Positions 41,789 through 50,164 of a stretch of DNA of 64,000 nt are shown here, one piece after another; within the stretch, counting starts at the first letter, position 1; the number at the start of each line of letters is the position of its first letter. The notes beneath the pieces are model-generated. The model saw only the letters and a program-made list of their open reading frames with translations, did no database searches and had not been told where the DNA came from. Source of the stretch: an uncultured Porphyromonas sp. (lineage in GTDB: Bacteria > Bacteroidota > Bacteroidia > Bacteroidales > Porphyromonadaceae). The DNA lies in NCBI RefSeq assembly GCF_905372525.1, contig NZ_CAJPPN010000007.1, positions 1-64,000 on the forward strand, given 5' to 3'. Made by a program: the position numbers and the translations under genes.

Positions 41789-44281
41789 CTAAAGAGGATC
41801 TACGTCGATCGTAATGCTGACCCGACGGCTCTCCGGCAGGGTCGTGTGGAGCTGTGCCTGTGCCGAGGCGAAGGCTACCCGCTCAGCCTGGTAGGAGGTG
41901 GTGAAGGGACGACGAACGAGGATACGCTGTATGTAGAGCCCATCCACACGGCCTACGTGTGGGGTCAGGGCTTCGCTTACCTCCTCTTGGGGTAATAGAG
42001 CCCTTAGGTAGAGGGATAGGTGAAGGCCTACCTGAGCTACGAGGCGGGCATCCTTGCCCTTGAGGTAGATATAGGTCATACGCCATAGGGGAGGGTAGTG
42101 TAGGGCTTCACGTTCCTCCAGCGTCTGATGGATGAAGCTCTCGTAGTTCCCCTGGGCTAGGATCTGTAGGAAGAGGTTCTCGGGGTCATTCGTCTGGACG
42201 AGGCACTCTGGCTGTGCGCCTCCCTGCTCGGCACCTCGTAGGCGGAGCTGGTAGAGCAGCTGGTAGGCTCGCTCATAGGAGCGGAAGTCCGGGTAGCCGA
42301 GTAGTGCATCTAGCTGTACGACACCGATGAGGCCGACTTCGCCCCATACGGACTGCCCCTTGATGAGCTGTGTCCCGATGAGGATCTCGGTGCCCTCTGC
42401 CTCTAGTCGTGCCTGGAGCTCCGCCTGCTTCCTACGGGAGGAGAGGGAGTCGCTATCGATACGTACCACAGCATGATCGGGGAAGAGACGCTGTACCTCC
42501 TCCTCCACACGCTCTATCCCGTAGCCGACCTCACGTAGGGCGGGCTTTACCCCACTCTTGGTCTCCACCTCTGTCGCTCCACAGATTGGGCAAGCAGGGG
42601 GGGGAGGCTCGCTGTGCCCGCAGTAGTGACAGATGAGTAGTGAGCGGGACTGATGGTAGGTCAGGCTGACGTCGCAGTGTGGGCATAGGAGGCGCGAGCC
42701 GCAGGCTCCACAGAGCAGGTAGGGTGCGTAGCCCCGTCTATTCTGTAGCAGGAGGGCGGTCTTCCCCTGGCTGAGGACGGCCTTGATCCGATCATAGAGG
42801 TACGGGGAGAGGGCATAGCCGTAGGGCATAGCCTTGCTTTGGCGGAGCCCCTTGAGGTCGATCGTCTGTATTGGGACGAGGGCAGGTGGGGCTGTCGGTG
42901 TCGCTCCCTCTTCGTTCAGTAGGGCATACTTACCACGTAGAGCGTGGAAGACGACTTCGGCAGAGGGCGTACACGAGGCCAGCAGCACACGAGCTCCCCG
43001 CTGATGTGCCCTCCATAGGGCGACGTCACGAGCGTGGAAGAGTGGGGCGGTGCTCTGCTGCTTGTAGAGGTACTCCTGCTCCTCATCGATGACGATGAGA
43101 CTGAGCCTAGGTAGGGGGAGGAAGACCGCAGTGCGTGTCCCGACCACTAGGGCGGGTGTCTCTAGGGTGGTGAGCCTACGATAGGTCTCCACACGTAGGG
43201 GCTCACCGAGGAGACTATGGTAGGGGTAATAGCCCCCCGGCAGGAGACGTGAGAGACGGCTTAGGAAGGAGAAGCTCGAGGGGGTTAGGGTGACTGTCGG
43301 GGTGAGGAAGAGTACTTGTCCCCCCTCCCCTAGGGTCTGATGTACCTGACGTAGTAGGTAGTCCTCCTTGGCGTGGGTGCTCTGTCCCCAGTAGAGGCTG
43401 ACGGGATGCTCGAGCTTCGATACGGGGGGGAGGGCTGGGAGCTCTGCGGGATTACCTAGCTCTATTCGGCTCTTGGGCTGCTCCAGCTGCTCTAGGATGC
43501 CCTTGTCTATGAGGGCTCTGAGAGGTGCACTGCCCTGAGGGTGATGCTCCAGCAGGAGACTACGAGGAAGAGGCTCGGAGAGGGGTAGGTTACGCTCCTC
43601 GAGGAGGCGGGCGAACGTCCCCAGGAGCTCTGCCTGTCTCGGTGCTCTACTGAGCGTGGCATAGGTCTGGCTGAGTGCCTCGTCGTCCTGCTGGAGGTGT
43701 GGGGCTAAGCGTAGGACACGTATGAGTCTAGGTCGGTAGGTCTGCTGGAGTAGCTCCTCCGTGAGGAGTGCTCCGAGCGAGACGAGGTGGGCGATAGGAC
43801 GGACGAGCCTTCGCCCGAGGATCTTCTCCAGCCGATCTACGGCGAGGCCTTCGCCCCCTAGCTCTCTGAGGGTGTCGAGGATCTGGAACTCAAGGGGGCT
43901 AAGAGGCTCTGTCGTCACAAAGTCGGGTGCGAGGCGAAGGATCGTCTGGCTCTCGGGAAGTAAGCCCGCAGGTAGCGCCATACGGAGCACCGAGCCTAGG
44001 GGGCAACAGTAGTAGTAGCTCACCCAGTCCCACAGACGTAGTTGCTCTTCGCTGACGAGGGGGCTAGCGTCGAGGACTTGGTCGATAGGCTTGTACCTCC
44101 GACCCTCCTCTCCCTCGCTTAGCCTGCGGATGACCCCCGTATAGTATCGCTTGGCACCGAAGGGGACAGCCACCCGACATCCTGCGCCTACCTCGGGGTA
44201 GGAAGCGTGCAGGTCGGGGGGGAGCTCGTAGGAGAAGGAGCCTTCGACGGCAAGGGGGATGATGACTTCGGCGATGAGCAT
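41789..44281 (-). CDS. priA: Primosomal protein N' (PriA) with altered helicase motifs
   Basis: 830 residues. The N-terminal DNA-binding domain (YELPPDLHASYPEVGAGCRV), the eight zinc cysteines (CGACG, CPHC, CHYCG, CPICG) and the C-terminal layout are typical, and PriA restarts stalled replication forks. The ATPase motifs are changed: the usual GxTGSGKT reads GQSTHAKE near residue 297, the DEEH box is DEEQ near 397, and the usual VAGRAGR box appears as RLRGAEQGG near 680. The gene has no frameshift and the other motifs (TRTAVFLPL, NRRGYAPY, ILIGTQLIKGQS) are recognisable. This suggests a protein kept for DNA binding or loading rather than helicase activity (inference). Confidence 0.9.
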   Translation of the reverse strand: MLIAEVIIPLAVEGSFSYELPPDLHASYPEVGAGCRVAVPFGAKRYYTGVIRRLSEGEEGRRYKPIDQVLDASPLVSEEQLRLWDWVSYYYCCPLGSVLRMALPAGLLPESQTILRLAPDFVTTEPLSPLEFQILDTLRELGGEGLAVDRLEKILGRRLVRPIAHLVSLGALLTEELLQQTYRPRLIRVLRLAPHLQQDDEALSQTYATLSRAPRQAELLGTFARLLEERNLPLSEPLPRSLLLEHHPQGSAPLRALIDKGILEQLEQPKSRIELGNPAELPALPPVSKLEHPVSLYWGQSTHAKEDYLLRQVHQTLGEGGQVLFLTPTVTLTPSSFSFLSRLSRLLPGGYYPYHSLLGEPLRVETYRRLTTLETPALVVGTRTAVFLPLPRLSLIVIDEEQEYLYKQQSTAPLFHARDVALWRAHQRGARVLLASCTPSAEVVFHALRGKYALLNEEGATPTAPPALVPIQTIDLKGLRQSKAMPYGYALSPYLYDRIKAVLSQGKTALLLQNRRGYAPYLLCGACGSRLLCPHCDVSLTYHQSRSLLICHYCGHSEPPPPACPICGATEVETKSGVKPALREVGYGIERVEEEVQRLFPDHAVVRIDSDSLSSRRKQAELQARLEAEGTEILIGTQLIKGQSVWGEVGLIGVVQLDALLGYPDFRSYERAYQLLYQLRLRGAEQGGAQPECLVQTNDPENLFLQILAQGNYESFIHQTLEEREALHYPPLWRMTYIYLKGKDARLVAQVGLHLSLYLRALLPQEEVSEALTPHVGRVDGLYIQRILVRRPFTTSYQAERVAFASAQAQLHTTLPESRRVSITIDVDPL

Positions 44282-44344
44282 ATTGCGATGGGGTGGATAG
44301 CTTACCCTCTAGGTGGATAGCGTCGCCCTTCCACAGGAGAATAT

Positions 44345-44459
44345 GTGGATACCTCGGTGGAGAGGTCGTGGATACCTCGGGGAGGGCGATGGGGACAGCT
44401 CGGGGAGCGTGATGGAGATGCCTCTACAAAGGTAATGAAGATGCCCCAGACGAGTCGTG
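44345..44459. repeat. Degenerate 23 bp tandem repeat upstream of priA
   Basis: Five units start exactly 23 bp apart at 44345, 44368, 44391, 44414 and 44437. They begin GTGGATACCTCGG, GTGGATACCTCGG, GGGGACAGCTCGG, GGAGATGCCTCTA and GAAGATGCCCCAG. The first two are most alike and the later ones have diverged. The fourth unit overlaps the priA -7 box. The 44282-44609 gap contains no supported gene besides. Confidence 0.65.
44427..44434 (-). promoter_or_regulatory. -7 promoter box for priA
   Basis: The complement of 44427-44434 is TACCTTTG, about 146 bp upstream of the priA start and inside the 23 bp repeat array. The -33 box is not clear. Confidence 0.4.
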
Positions 44460-44609
44460 GACGGAACTCACTCAGCGATAGCCCTTAGAGCCTCCCAGAG
44501 GGGGTGGGGAGGAGCGCCCCCGAGGGGATACCCTAGTCTCTCCCCCCCGAGACGAGAGGCGTAGGGGAGGGAGATGGGAGCGAGGAGAGTAGCCCCCTCG
44601 GGGAGCAAG

Positions 44610-46103
44610 CTATCTGGAGCGTCTGGAGCGTTTGGCCTTGCGAGCGGAGGACTTGGAGTGCTTCTTGCCCTTCTTCTGGTGCTTGGGGGGAGGGGGCGGG
44701 CTGACGAAGAGTTCGCTGACGAAGTGACCGAAGGCGAGCTTAGCCTCTGCACTATTGCGCAGGTTATTGGCCATGAAGACGAGACTGTACCACTTATCTC
44801 CCCACTGGAGGTAGCCTGCATAGCCCCGTACACCACGTATAGATCCGCTCTTGACATAGGCTCTGACGTCGGGGTGGATCTGTATCTTGCGTACCGTACC
44901 CGCTACCCCGACCTCGGGGAGCGAAGCGAGGAAGGGGGCACGTAGTCTATCATCCTCCCAGAGCGCATGGAGCATCTTGCTGAGCGTCTGCGCCGTGATA
45001 CGTCCATGGGGACTTAGCCCCGATCCATCGTAGGGGGTGAACTGCGAGGCCGTCAGCTGGAGTCGCTGGCGCCAGTAGTTGCGCACCGAGACGGGCAGAG
45101 AGCCCCTGCGCTGGGTGCTGTCGTTGAGGTGATAGGCGAAGGCCTCGGCATAGATGTTTGCACTCCGATGGTTGGTAATCCGGATGAGGGTATCGGCTCT
45201 GAGTGAAGAGTACACCCCGAGGCGACTGATCCCTATCTGGGCGTTCGTCTGTAGCGGGCTCGGGGTGGTGCGCACCTCTATCCCCCACTGCTTGAGCCCC
45301 TCTCGGAGCCAGAGTGTAAGGAAGCGAGGCGGATCGACCAGTGGCATGCGTCGGTGATGTGCGTGTAGAGCTGAGCGAGCAAGCCCCGAGAGCAGGAGGC
45401 TATCCCCCCCGGCACTCACCCCGAGGTCTAGGTGCATCCTTCGCCCCGTCTCCACCTCGACAGCCGTCGGGAGGCTGAGCGAAGCGATATTGGTCTCAGC
45501 TAGCAGGCTATCCCGAGTGCTCCGTAGATAGACGTCGGCGTAGTTGTCGGCGATATTGAAGCCCGAGGCGGGTGCACCATAGTACTCATTGAGGTCTTCG
45601 TCTGGCCAGTACTCCCCGTAGGTCGGGGTGGGGAAGCCCCGTAGATCTAGGACGACTCCCCCCGTGATCAGACGGATCCCCCAGCGGTGTAGGAGCTCGG
45701 CGATCTCCCGGATGAACCTCTGGCGATCATCGATATAGTGCGAGGCTAGCGAAGGGTCGCCCGAGGCTCCGATCACGAGCTCCCCCTGCAGCGTGTCCCC
45801 GAGGAGTATCCCACGAATACCGATGGAGGTCTGGAAGCGGTAGTTTCGCCCTCTGAGGGCGAGGAATGCCCCTGTCGTCGGGATCTTCATGAGCGAAGCC
45901 GGGCAGAAGGGGTCTTCTGTCCGATAGCTGATGATAGGTGTATGGGTAGAGAGATCCGTGAGTAGGACGGTGACACGGGCATGTTGCTTCTGCTCTAGCT
46001 TCTTGAGGTGACCGAAGGCTTCGGGGAAGGGCTGTGCCTCGATCTGTGTGCGGGGTAGTAGGATGAGCAGTAGCGTGATGAGTAATATACGTGATGTGGG
46101 CAT
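44610..46103 (-). CDS. D-alanyl-D-alanine carboxypeptidase/endopeptidase (PBP4 type, peptidase S13)
   Basis: 497 residues with a signal peptide ending IEAQ. The penicillin-binding motifs are SxxK as SLMK at 70-73, SxN as SAN near 313 in HRSANIYAEAF, and KTG as KSG near 414. The domain between the SxxK and SxN motifs is present, as in DacB-like enzymes. It trims peptidoglycan stem peptides or cuts cross-links in the periplasm. The last about 30 residues are unusual: a proline run followed by a tail of Lys, Arg and Ser (KHQKKGKKHSKSSARKAKRS). Confidence 0.92.
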   Translation of the reverse strand: MPTSRILLITLLLILLPRTQIEAQPFPEAFGHLKKLEQKQHARVTVLLTDLSTHTPIISYRTEDPFCPASLMKIPTTGAFLALRGRNYRFQTSIGIRGILLGDTLQGELVIGASGDPSLASHYIDDRQRFIREIAELLHRWGIRLITGGVVLDLRGFPTPTYGEYWPDEDLNEYYGAPASGFNIADNYADVYLRSTRDSLLAETNIASLSLPTAVEVETGRRMHLDLGVSAGGDSLLLSGLARSALHAHHRRMPLVDPPRFLTLWLREGLKQWGIEVRTTPSPLQTNAQIGISRLGVYSSLRADTLIRITNHRSANIYAEAFAYHLNDSTQRRGSLPVSVRNYWRQRLQLTASQFTPYDGSGLSPHGRITAQTLSKMLHALWEDDRLRAPFLASLPEVGVAGTVRKIQIHPDVRAYVKSGSIRGVRGYAGYLQWGDKWYSLVFMANNLRNSAEAKLAFGHFVSELFVSPPPPPKHQKKGKKHSKSSARKAKRSRRSR

Positions 46104-46390
46104 AGTGGTATAGTGGTCTGCCCGTCGGAGGGGATATATCTACCCGACAGAGGCAGTGAGAGGAGTAATAAAGCTATTCGGCAGTCAGTGAGTAAAGGGC
46201 AGGAGAAGAAAGATAAGTAGGGGCACCCCCTATGTAGGTTCGTCTCACATCCCCACTAGGGAGGTGTGTGGTAGACCCTCAGGTGGCGTCGGGAGCTTCC
46301 CCTGGCGAAGGGAGGGGGAGAGCTCCCATCGCCCCAGTGGGCTCGCTTACCTCGGGAAGAGAGGTTGGCCTGCGGGGCGAGGTAAAGGAG

Positions 46391-46426
46391 AGAGGCCGTC
46401 CCAAGCCTAAGCTAGAGACGGCCTCT
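46391..46426 (-). terminator. Hairpin downstream of rplY
   Basis: AGAGGCCGTC (46391-46400) and GACGGCCTCT (46417-46426) form a 10 bp stem 28 bp after the rplY stop on the minus strand, followed by a pyrimidine-rich stretch. The rest of 46104-46453 holds a GGGAGCT/AGCTCCC hairpin near 46290-46325 and no supported gene. Confidence 0.65.
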
Positions 46427-46453
46427 TCGTTGGGATAGATCTGAGTAGGCGAC

Positions 46454-47029
46454 TTACTTACCGCTCTTAGCCATAGCACCACGTGCAGCACGTGTGAGCT
46501 TGACGGCGCATACTACAGCGTTCTTGGCGTTGATGATCTCGAGCCCATCGAAGTGTAGGGCACCGACCTGGATCGTCTTCCCTAGGCCGAGCTCTGTGAC
46601 GTCGATGAAGAGCTGCTCGGGGATCTCGGTGTAGGGAGCACGTACCTTGAGCTTACGCATCTCTAGGCTGAGCTTACCCCCAGCCTTTACCCCCTCGGCG
46701 TGACCCGTCAGCACGACAGGTACCTCCATGACGATGGGCTTGCTAGGCTCTACCTGTAGGAAGTCTAGGTGTAGGATACGATCTGATACGGGGTGGAACT
46801 GTAGATCCTTGAGGACAGCCTTGACCTGCTTGCCCCCGATGGTGAGATCGATAGCGAAGATGTCTGGCGAATAGACGAGGTTACGTACGCTCTCCTGACT
46901 TACGGTGAAGTGTACGACTTCGTTACCTCCGTAGAGGACGGCGGGGATATTGTCCCCTTGGCGAAGGCTCTTAGCGGCCTTCTTGCCTAGCTCCGTGCGG
47001 AGCTGGCCTTCGAGTTGGAAAGTCTTCAT
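46454..47029 (-). CDS. rplY: 50S ribosomal protein L25 (general stress protein Ctc type)
   Basis: 191 residues. The N-terminal 5S-rRNA-binding domain has GQLRTELGKKAAKSLRQGDNIPAVLYGG, and a C-terminal TL5/Ctc-type beta domain follows (VPVVLTGHAEGVKAGGKL). It binds 5S rRNA in the large ribosomal subunit. It has its own -7 box at 47148 and a downstream hairpin, so it seems monocistronic. Confidence 0.95.
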   Translation of the reverse strand: MKTFQLEGQLRTELGKKAAKSLRQGDNIPAVLYGGNEVVHFTVSQESVRNLVYSPDIFAIDLTIGGKQVKAVLKDLQFHPVSDRILHLDFLQVEPSKPIVMEVPVVLTGHAEGVKAGGKLSLEMRKLKVRAPYTEIPEQLFIDVTELGLGKTIQVGALHFDGLEIINAKNAVVCAVKLTRAARGAMAKSGK

Positions 47030-47147
47030 TCCTTGTTTCTAATAGTTGTGTTACTCAAAATTAGTGTCATCTAATTTCCCATCACACGAGACCTCGCACC
47101 AGAGGTACAAGGGCATACTCGCCCGAGAGACAATCGTCAAACGCCGA

Positions 47148-47155
47148 CAAAGATA
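47148..47155 (-). promoter_or_regulatory. -7 promoter box for rplY
   Basis: The complement of 47148-47155 is TATCTTTG, about 119 bp before the rplY start. The -33 element is not clear. Confidence 0.45.
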
Positions 47156-47278
47156 ATTAAAAACTTTTAGAGTGCTTTCCTACAGCTACATCTGAGGTGT
47201 AAGTAGGGGCTCATCCGCCTTTGCCTCAGGGGCGATCAAGGGGATGAGTTTCGGTAACGTAAGGGCTTGGTACGTAGG

Positions 47279-47322
47279 CTCGGGGAAGGCTATATGCACA
47301 GAGCGGGAGGCGCTTCCCCGAG
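47279..47322. other. Hairpin in the rplY-GH95 gap
   Basis: CTCGGGGAAG (47279-47288) and CTTCCCCGAG (47313-47322) form a perfect 10 bp stem with a 24 nt loop. The gap 47030-47600 otherwise contains the rplY promoter and no supported gene. The hairpin is about 280 bp past the GH95 stop, so a terminator role is uncertain. Confidence 0.4.
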
Positions 47323-47600
47323 GTAGATAAGGGGGGATGTGCTGTGGTCGGCATAGGCTACCGATGAGAGGAGCACAGACAGCTCAAAGGGGAGAGAAAG
47401 GGAAGATAATCCGAAGCTGTAATACAAGGTGCAGGAGGCTCTATCCATCATCTGCACAATAAATCCGAAGCAAATAGACTGCTCGCCCCAGAGGGACTAA
47501 GCCGGGAAATAAACCCGTGGGGTAGGAGGCACTAGAGCCTACTCGCTACCGCCGAAGTAGAGACCCCATCTAGCTACGAGTGCTAGAGGATGCGGGGGAG

Positions 47601-50117
47601 CTATCTGCGGGATAGGACGAGACGGTCGCCTGGCTGCATGAGGGGGAGGTGGATACGACCATCCTCTGTCAGCGCCTTGACATCGAGGAGACGTCCGTTG
47701 AGGCGAAGCTTGTAGTCCTTGAGCTCCTTAGGCAGGGTGAGGATATGTCTGTAGGTAGCATGTGCTACGAGGGTGAGCCGTGTGAGCTTGCCCGGACGTG
47801 ACTGATCCCAAGCGAGGGAGCAGGTAGCATTGCCTACGACCTTGAGCCCAGAGATCATCCCCTCCTTCCATGCCTTCGGTAGGGCGGGTAGCGGGGTGAT
47901 ACTGCCAGTCTCGCTCTGTAGAAGCATCTCCATAATACCCGAAGATCCCCCGAAGTTACCGTCGATCTGGAAGGGTGGGTGTGAGCTAAAGAGGTTGTTG
48001 TTTGACCCACTGCCATAGGGCTTACCCGTCTTGGGGTCAAGGGCATCTACTGGGCGCAGGAGCATGTTCAGGACTTCGTAGGCCTTCTCGGCATCTCCTA
48101 GGCGAGCACGGAAGTTGATCTTCCAGGCCATCGACCAGCTGGTACTGCTCGCGCCACGTGCGTCTAGGCTCTTGCGTGCTGCAGCGATGAGCTCTGGAGT
48201 ACGCTCCCTAGTGATCTCATTGCCGGGGAAGAGTCCATAGAGGTGCGAGACATGTCGATGGTGAGGGTCTACCTCCTTGTAGTTCTCCAGCCACTCCATG
48301 ATACGTCCATCAGGGCCAATAGTCGTAGGCTTGATCTGGGGGAGGAGCTGGGCAAGAGTGTCAGCGAAGGCTTGCTCTCCGAGGATACGGGCCGAGGCGA
48401 TCGTATTGGTAAAGAGCTCTCGGATGATCTGGTTGTCCATCGTAGAGCCTGCACAGACGGCTACAGTAGAGCCGTCGGGAGCGATGAATTGGTTCTCGGG
48501 CGAGGTTGTCGGCGCATTGACGAGGTAGCCGTTGTTGGGGTCCTTGACGAGGGTAGACTGGAAGAATTGGGCAGCCCCCTTGATGATCGGATACACACGC
48601 TCTAGGTATGCCCTATCCTGAGTATAGAGGTAGTGATTGTAGAGGTGCTGGCAGAGCCAAGCGGCACCTGTATTGGTAGCGCCCCAGCTGGGGTGCTCAC
48701 CAGGGGCGGTGAAGCCCCATACGTTCCCGAGGACGTGTGTGACCCAGCCCCTGCCCTTGTAGAAGGTCTGGGCGGTTTGGAGCCCCGAGGGGCCCAGCCC
48801 CTCGACCCATGAGGTGAGGGGCTGGACAGACTCGGAGAGATTACCCTTCTCGCTTGGCCAGTGGTTCATCTGGAGGTTGATGTTCAGATGGTAGTCACTG
48901 TTCCAAGGAGCCTGGACGAGGTTCGTCCATAGGCCCTGGAGGTTGGGAGGGAGAGCACCTGGACGGGTGCTGGAGAGGAGTAGATAGCGACCGAACTGCA
49001 TGTAGAGGCTTGCGAGGTTGGGGTCAGCAGCGGGGTTCTTGTGGTAGGCTGCCAGACGCTGGTCGATGGGGAGTCCCTCGGCCATACTACCTGCGTTGCC
49101 GATACGCATCTGTACGCGTGTCATAGACTCTGCGAAGGCTTGACGGTGATCACACTCCAGAGCAGCGGGGCTAGTCCCTGCGGCTGTCATGATCTGGTCG
49201 ATGCCTTCCTCTACGAGGGAGAGCTGAGGATTGTAGTAGTTGGTGTTATGGGCGATGAGTATTTGGATGACTGGAGCATCTACGATGAGTAGCTCGTTGC
49301 CCCGGGCGATGAGCTTACCACCGTGTAGGAGGAGGGGCTTTGCGACGATCGCATAGCTTAGCCCTTGTCCGCCTCGGCCGTTAGGCAGCGAGCCAGAGAG
49401 GGTGATGAAGCCATCACGGATGGAGCTGTAGCCGTTCTCTGGGCGGCTCATGCTCAGGCGTAGGGTGTCCTGACGTGCAGCGGGGGTCTGGTTGTAGATG
49501 TTGATGACATTGACATCGCTGACGTAGGAGCTGTAGAGTGTCTTTAGGCGGAAGGGCTTGCCAGCGACCTCGATGATTTCTTTGCTCTCACCGTGGTTGA
49601 GGTCTAGGCTGCGCTTGTAGCTGGAGCAGGGGATGTAGTGACTCCAGTCTAGGTGGAGGAAGCCTCCTACCTCGTAGCTCCCATAGGGGGTCTTAGCACC
49701 GTTGCCTTGGCCGCTGCCCTTACCTCCGCAGACGAAGGTCTTGTAGATAAGGTTTTCAGCCTCCTTGTGCTTACCGGCAAAGAGCAGTTCGCGGATCTCG
49801 GAGAGGTACTTGGAGGCCTCGGGGTTGAGGGCTTCGGCATCCTTGCTACCGCTCCACATAGAGCTTTCGTTGAGCGTGATCTTCTGGTGCGTCAGGCCAC
49901 CATCGCTGAGCATGCCGAGGCGGCCATTCCCTAGGGGAAGCTCCTCCATCATGTTCTTGGCTGGGCGGTCGAAGTAGTAGGTTAGTTCAGGGATGGGCAC
50001 GAAGCTCCCTGAGGTCGACTCTTCGGGTGTGGGACCCGAGCTCTGGGCGTGTGCGGGACTCGTGGAGGCAAGGAGCACGGCGAGACCGGCACAGGCAATA
50101 AACTGTGTCTTGATCAT
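47601..50117 (-). CDS. GH95 alpha-L-fucosidase
   Basis: 838 residues with a signal peptide ending AHAQS. The N-terminal domain has EELPLGNGRLGMLSDGG and LNESSMWSG. The (alpha/alpha)6 barrel carries HLNINLQMNHWPS near residue 412, SPENQFIAPDGS near 541 and FQIDGNFGGSSGIME near 717. These correspond to the Asn, Glu and Asp catalytic residues of GH95. The family removes alpha-1,2-linked (sometimes other) fucose from host glycans. It lies 47 bp after PBP1A on the same strand and may share transcripts with it, though the pairing looks incidental. Confidence 0.93.
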   Translation of the reverse strand: MIKTQFIACAGLAVLLASTSPAHAQSSGPTPEESTSGSFVPIPELTYYFDRPAKNMMEELPLGNGRLGMLSDGGLTHQKITLNESSMWSGSKDAEALNPEASKYLSEIRELLFAGKHKEAENLIYKTFVCGGKGSGQGNGAKTPYGSYEVGGFLHLDWSHYIPCSSYKRSLDLNHGESKEIIEVAGKPFRLKTLYSSYVSDVNVINIYNQTPAARQDTLRLSMSRPENGYSSIRDGFITLSGSLPNGRGGQGLSYAIVAKPLLLHGGKLIARGNELLIVDAPVIQILIAHNTNYYNPQLSLVEEGIDQIMTAAGTSPAALECDHRQAFAESMTRVQMRIGNAGSMAEGLPIDQRLAAYHKNPAADPNLASLYMQFGRYLLLSSTRPGALPPNLQGLWTNLVQAPWNSDYHLNINLQMNHWPSEKGNLSESVQPLTSWVEGLGPSGLQTAQTFYKGRGWVTHVLGNVWGFTAPGEHPSWGATNTGAAWLCQHLYNHYLYTQDRAYLERVYPIIKGAAQFFQSTLVKDPNNGYLVNAPTTSPENQFIAPDGSTVAVCAGSTMDNQIIRELFTNTIASARILGEQAFADTLAQLLPQIKPTTIGPDGRIMEWLENYKEVDPHHRHVSHLYGLFPGNEITRERTPELIAAARKSLDARGASSTSWSMAWKINFRARLGDAEKAYEVLNMLLRPVDALDPKTGKPYGSGSNNNLFSSHPPFQIDGNFGGSSGIMEMLLQSETGSITPLPALPKAWKEGMISGLKVVGNATCSLAWDQSRPGKLTRLTLVAHATYRHILTLPKELKDYKLRLNGRLLDVKALTEDGRIHLPLMQPGDRLVLSRR

Positions 50118-50164
50118 AAGTTAGATGTATAGAATTAAACGAAGGACCCTCGGTGTACCCTTGA

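Noticed and set aside
44468..44857. 129-codon minus-strand frame at the end of the PBP4 gene
   Set aside because: It overlaps the peptidase gene in another frame on the same strand and is explained by that gene's GC-rich C-terminus.
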